From the NCBI GenBank assembly GCA_007571105.1, contig RKRZ01000023.1:1-5568 (forward strand): DNA of 5,568 bases, in the 5' to 3' direction. Of this stretch, positions 3,885 through 5,568 are shown one piece after another. Origin of the DNA: Gammaproteobacteria bacterium. GTDB taxonomy: Bacteria; Pseudomonadota; Gammaproteobacteria; Poriferisulfidales; Poriferisulfidaceae. Position numbers and translations under genes: made by a program. Within the stretch, counting starts at the first letter, position 1; every line of letters starts with the position of its first letter. The notes under the pieces were generated by a model, which did not search any database, was not told the DNA's origin, and was given only the letters and a program-made list of their open reading frames with translations.

Positions 3885-5568
3885 ATGATCCACGAACGTC
3901 AACTCTCCCTTGCCTTGCCCCCGCCAGATGATGGAGACGCACCGCTCATCCCGGTGCGCATGGTGAATGAGTGGGTCTATTGCCCACGTCTCGCCTATCT
4001 GGAGTGGATCGAAGGTGAATGGGCCGAGAGCGGGGATACCGCGGAAGGGAGGCGCATTCATGCCCGGGTGGATGAGGGTGGTGGGCATTTACCCGCACCT
4101 GACGACCTTGACGAAGAAATGACTCGGTCCAAGTCGGTCACCCTCTCTTCAGAGCGCTTGGGTATTATTGCAAAAATGGACGTGGTAGAGACCGACGGGG
4201 AGATGGCGATGCCCGTGGATTTCAAGAAAGGGAAGCGGCCTCACGTTGCGGCCGGCGCCTACGAACCAGAGCGGGTCCAGGTCTGCGCCCAAGCAATGAT
4301 TCTCGAAGATAACGGATACAAGGTCGACCGGGGCGCGTTATGGTACGCGGGTTCGCGTGAGAAGGTGCCGGTCGTCCTGGACGACGAACTTCGCGCCCTG
4401 ACGTTGGAGGCCATCTTCGGTCTTCGCTCGGCCGCTGCCTCCGGGCATCGTCCGCCGCCGCTCGAAAACAGCCCCAAGTGCCCTCGCTGCTCGCTGGCCG
4501 GCATCTGTCTGCCGGATGAAACCAACCTATTCAGAAAAGGATATCCTCCTCGGCCGCTGAACCCGTCTGATGATCCCGCGTTGCCGCTCTACGTGCAGAC
4601 ACCTGGCGCACGGTTGCGCAAGAGTGGGGAACAATTGATTGTTGAGACCGAAGAGGAGAAGGTCGAAGTGCCGATGATCCACGTGTCACAGGTGGCTCTG
4701 GTCGGTCCGGTCTCGGTCACGACGCCGGCACTGCACGCCCTGATGCAGGCAGAAGTTCCGGTCTCGTGGTTTTCCATGGGAGGCTGGTTCCTCGGCCATA
4801 CGGTTGGAACCGGCAACGGCAATGTGGCCGTGCGCGAAGCCCAATACCGTTTTGCCTTCGATGAACTGCGTTGCCTCGCTTTTTCACGTGATCTGGTGGA
4901 GGCCAAAGTACGTAATTCGCGCACCCTGCTTCGCCGCAACTGGCGCGCTGAACGGGATATCGACACCAGGGAAGCAGCCCTGACACGCCTGAAACGCATC
5001 GCCCAGCAGGCGCCCTATGCTGAGGATGTCCAACAGCTCTTGGGGATTGAGGGTGAGGCTGCAGCCGTCTACTTTGCGTGCTTCGAGAACATGCTCACAA
5101 CGGAGGTCAAAGAAGGCTGGACCGCGTTTTCCTTCTCGACGCGCAACCGGCGGCCGCCCACGGACCCCGTGAACGCGATGCTGTCGTTGGCGTATGCCCT
5201 GTTGACGAAAACCTTCGCTACGGCCATCTCGGCGACTGGGCTGGACCCATACATGGGCCTGTACCACAGACCTCGCCATGGCCGCCCGGCGTTGGCCCTC
5301 GATCTGATGGAGCCGTTTCGTCCCATTGTTGCCGATTCCTGTGTGATCCAGGTTGTCAACAACGGTGAGGTCAAGCCCGGAGATTTTATGTTCAACGGCC
5401 CCGCCTGTGCGCTGAAACCAGGAGGCCGCAAATCGTTCATGGCAGCGTTTGAACGCCGCATGGAACAGGAGACCACCCATCCACTTTTTGGCTATCGGGT
5501 TTCCATGCGCCGGCTGATCGATGTTCCGGCGCGGCTGTTCGCCCGATCGGTGCAGGGGGAAGTCCCGA
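3885..5568 (+). CDS. cas4-cas1: Cas4-Cas1 fusion, CRISPR adaptation nuclease/integrase (3' partial)
   Basis: The frame is open for 561 codons from the ATG at 3885 to the right edge and probably lacks only about a dozen C-terminal residues. Residues ~20-212 are Cas4, a RecB-like nuclease that trims prespacers and helps select those next to the correct PAM. It has C33, H59, D99, the D112-F-K114 motif in VDFKKGK and the Q-motif region QVCAQAM. C199, C202 and C208 complete, with C33, the four-cysteine iron-sulphur site. Residues from ~232 on are Cas1, the integrase that inserts spacers with Cas2. Its metal-binding E389 (GIEGEAAAVYF), H461 (LYHRPRHGR) and E476 (DLMEPFRP) are all present. The fusion is typical of type I-G. 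The ribosome site is weak (AGG about 10 bases upstream), but the MIHERQLSLALP start is supported by the repeat at 1566. cas2 is expected just beyond the window. Confidence 0.95.
   Translation, partial: MIHERQLSLALPPPDDGDAPLIPVRMVNEWVYCPRLAYLEWIEGEWAESGDTAEGRRIHARVDEGGGHLPAPDDLDEEMTRSKSVTLSSERLGIIAKMDVVETDGEMAMPVDFKKGKRPHVAAGAYEPERVQVCAQAMILEDNGYKVDRGALWYAGSREKVPVVLDDELRALTLEAIFGLRSAAASGHRPPPLENSPKCPRCSLAGICLPDETNLFRKGYPPRPLNPSDDPALPLYVQTPGARLRKSGEQLIVETEEEKVEVPMIHVSQVALVGPVSVTTPALHALMQAEVPVSWFSMGGWFLGHTVGTGNGNVAVREAQYRFAFDELRCLAFSRDLVEAKVRNSRTLLRRNWRAERDIDTREAALTRLKRIAQQAPYAEDVQQLLGIEGEAAAVYFACFENMLTTEVKEGWTAFSFSTRNRRPPTDPVNAMLSLAYALLTKTFATAISATGLDPYMGLYHRPRHGRPALALDLMEPFRPIVADSCVIQVVNNGEVKPGDFMFNGPACALKPGGRKSFMAAFERRMEQETTHPLFGYRVSMRRLIDVPARLFARSVQGEVP

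Noticed and set aside
1566..3948. Direct repeats as phage-type attachment sites or transposon target duplication
   Set aside because: No integrase or transposase is in the window, and the repeat is coding sequence of cas4-cas1 with gradual loss of similarity, unlike a short exact target duplication.
3732..4088. 118-residue minus-strand ORF overlapping the toxin end and the Cas4 start
   Set aside because: It is antisense to two real genes and shows no recognisable motif.
4884..5480. 198-residue minus-strand ORF opposite Cas1
   Set aside because: The opposite strand encodes the Cas1 catalytic core without interruption; this is a shadow in G+C-rich DNA.
1..5568. CRISPR array
   Set aside because: I looked for regularly spaced repeats of about 25-40 bases and saw none; the only repeats are the vapB paralogues and the cas4-cas1 5' copy.

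Overview
This window is a piece of a type I-G (formerly I-U) CRISPR-Cas locus that has been split by an island of toxin-antitoxin (TA) genes. The CRISPR genes are on the plus strand. From the left edge they are the C-terminal HD nuclease part of Cas3 (5' end outside the window) and an overlapping Cas8-like 'Cas3-extension' gene. On the right is a Cas4-Cas1 fusion that runs off the window only a few codons before its expected end. A C-terminal HD domain on Cas3 together with a fused Cas4-Cas1 is characteristic of type I-G. No CRISPR array, cas2, csb1/cas7 or csb2/cas5-cas6 is visible.

The TA island occupies about 1620-3811. Its minus-strand block, read from 3091 leftwards, holds: a consensus-like promoter; an intact ribbon-helix-helix vapB and PIN-domain vapC with a 4-base overlap; a higB missing its 5' third; a higA broken by a frameshift; and a decayed second vapB copy with no vapC. 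A divergent plus-strand pair follows at 3163-3811: a Phd/YefM-type antitoxin and a PIN toxin whose N-terminus and one expected acidic residue look damaged. Of four TA modules or remnants, only vapBC at 2374-3056 looks fully intact.

The most informative structure is a diverged copy of the first ~55 bases of cas4-cas1 at 1566-1619, directly after the cas8-like gene and directly before the island. It marks one island boundary and implies that cas8 and cas4-cas1 were once adjacent. The Cas8 reading frame now ends inside this remnant.

The Cas3 fragment and Cas4-Cas1 keep their metal-binding and catalytic residues, so target degradation and spacer acquisition may both still work. Cas4-Cas1 is now separated from the effector genes and probably needs read-through from the PIN toxin gene or a promoter inside the island.

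The organism is a bacterium with moderately high G+C and Shine-Dalgarno-type starts. The TA families and I-G system fit Nitrospirota or Proteobacteria, but the sequence does not settle the taxon.
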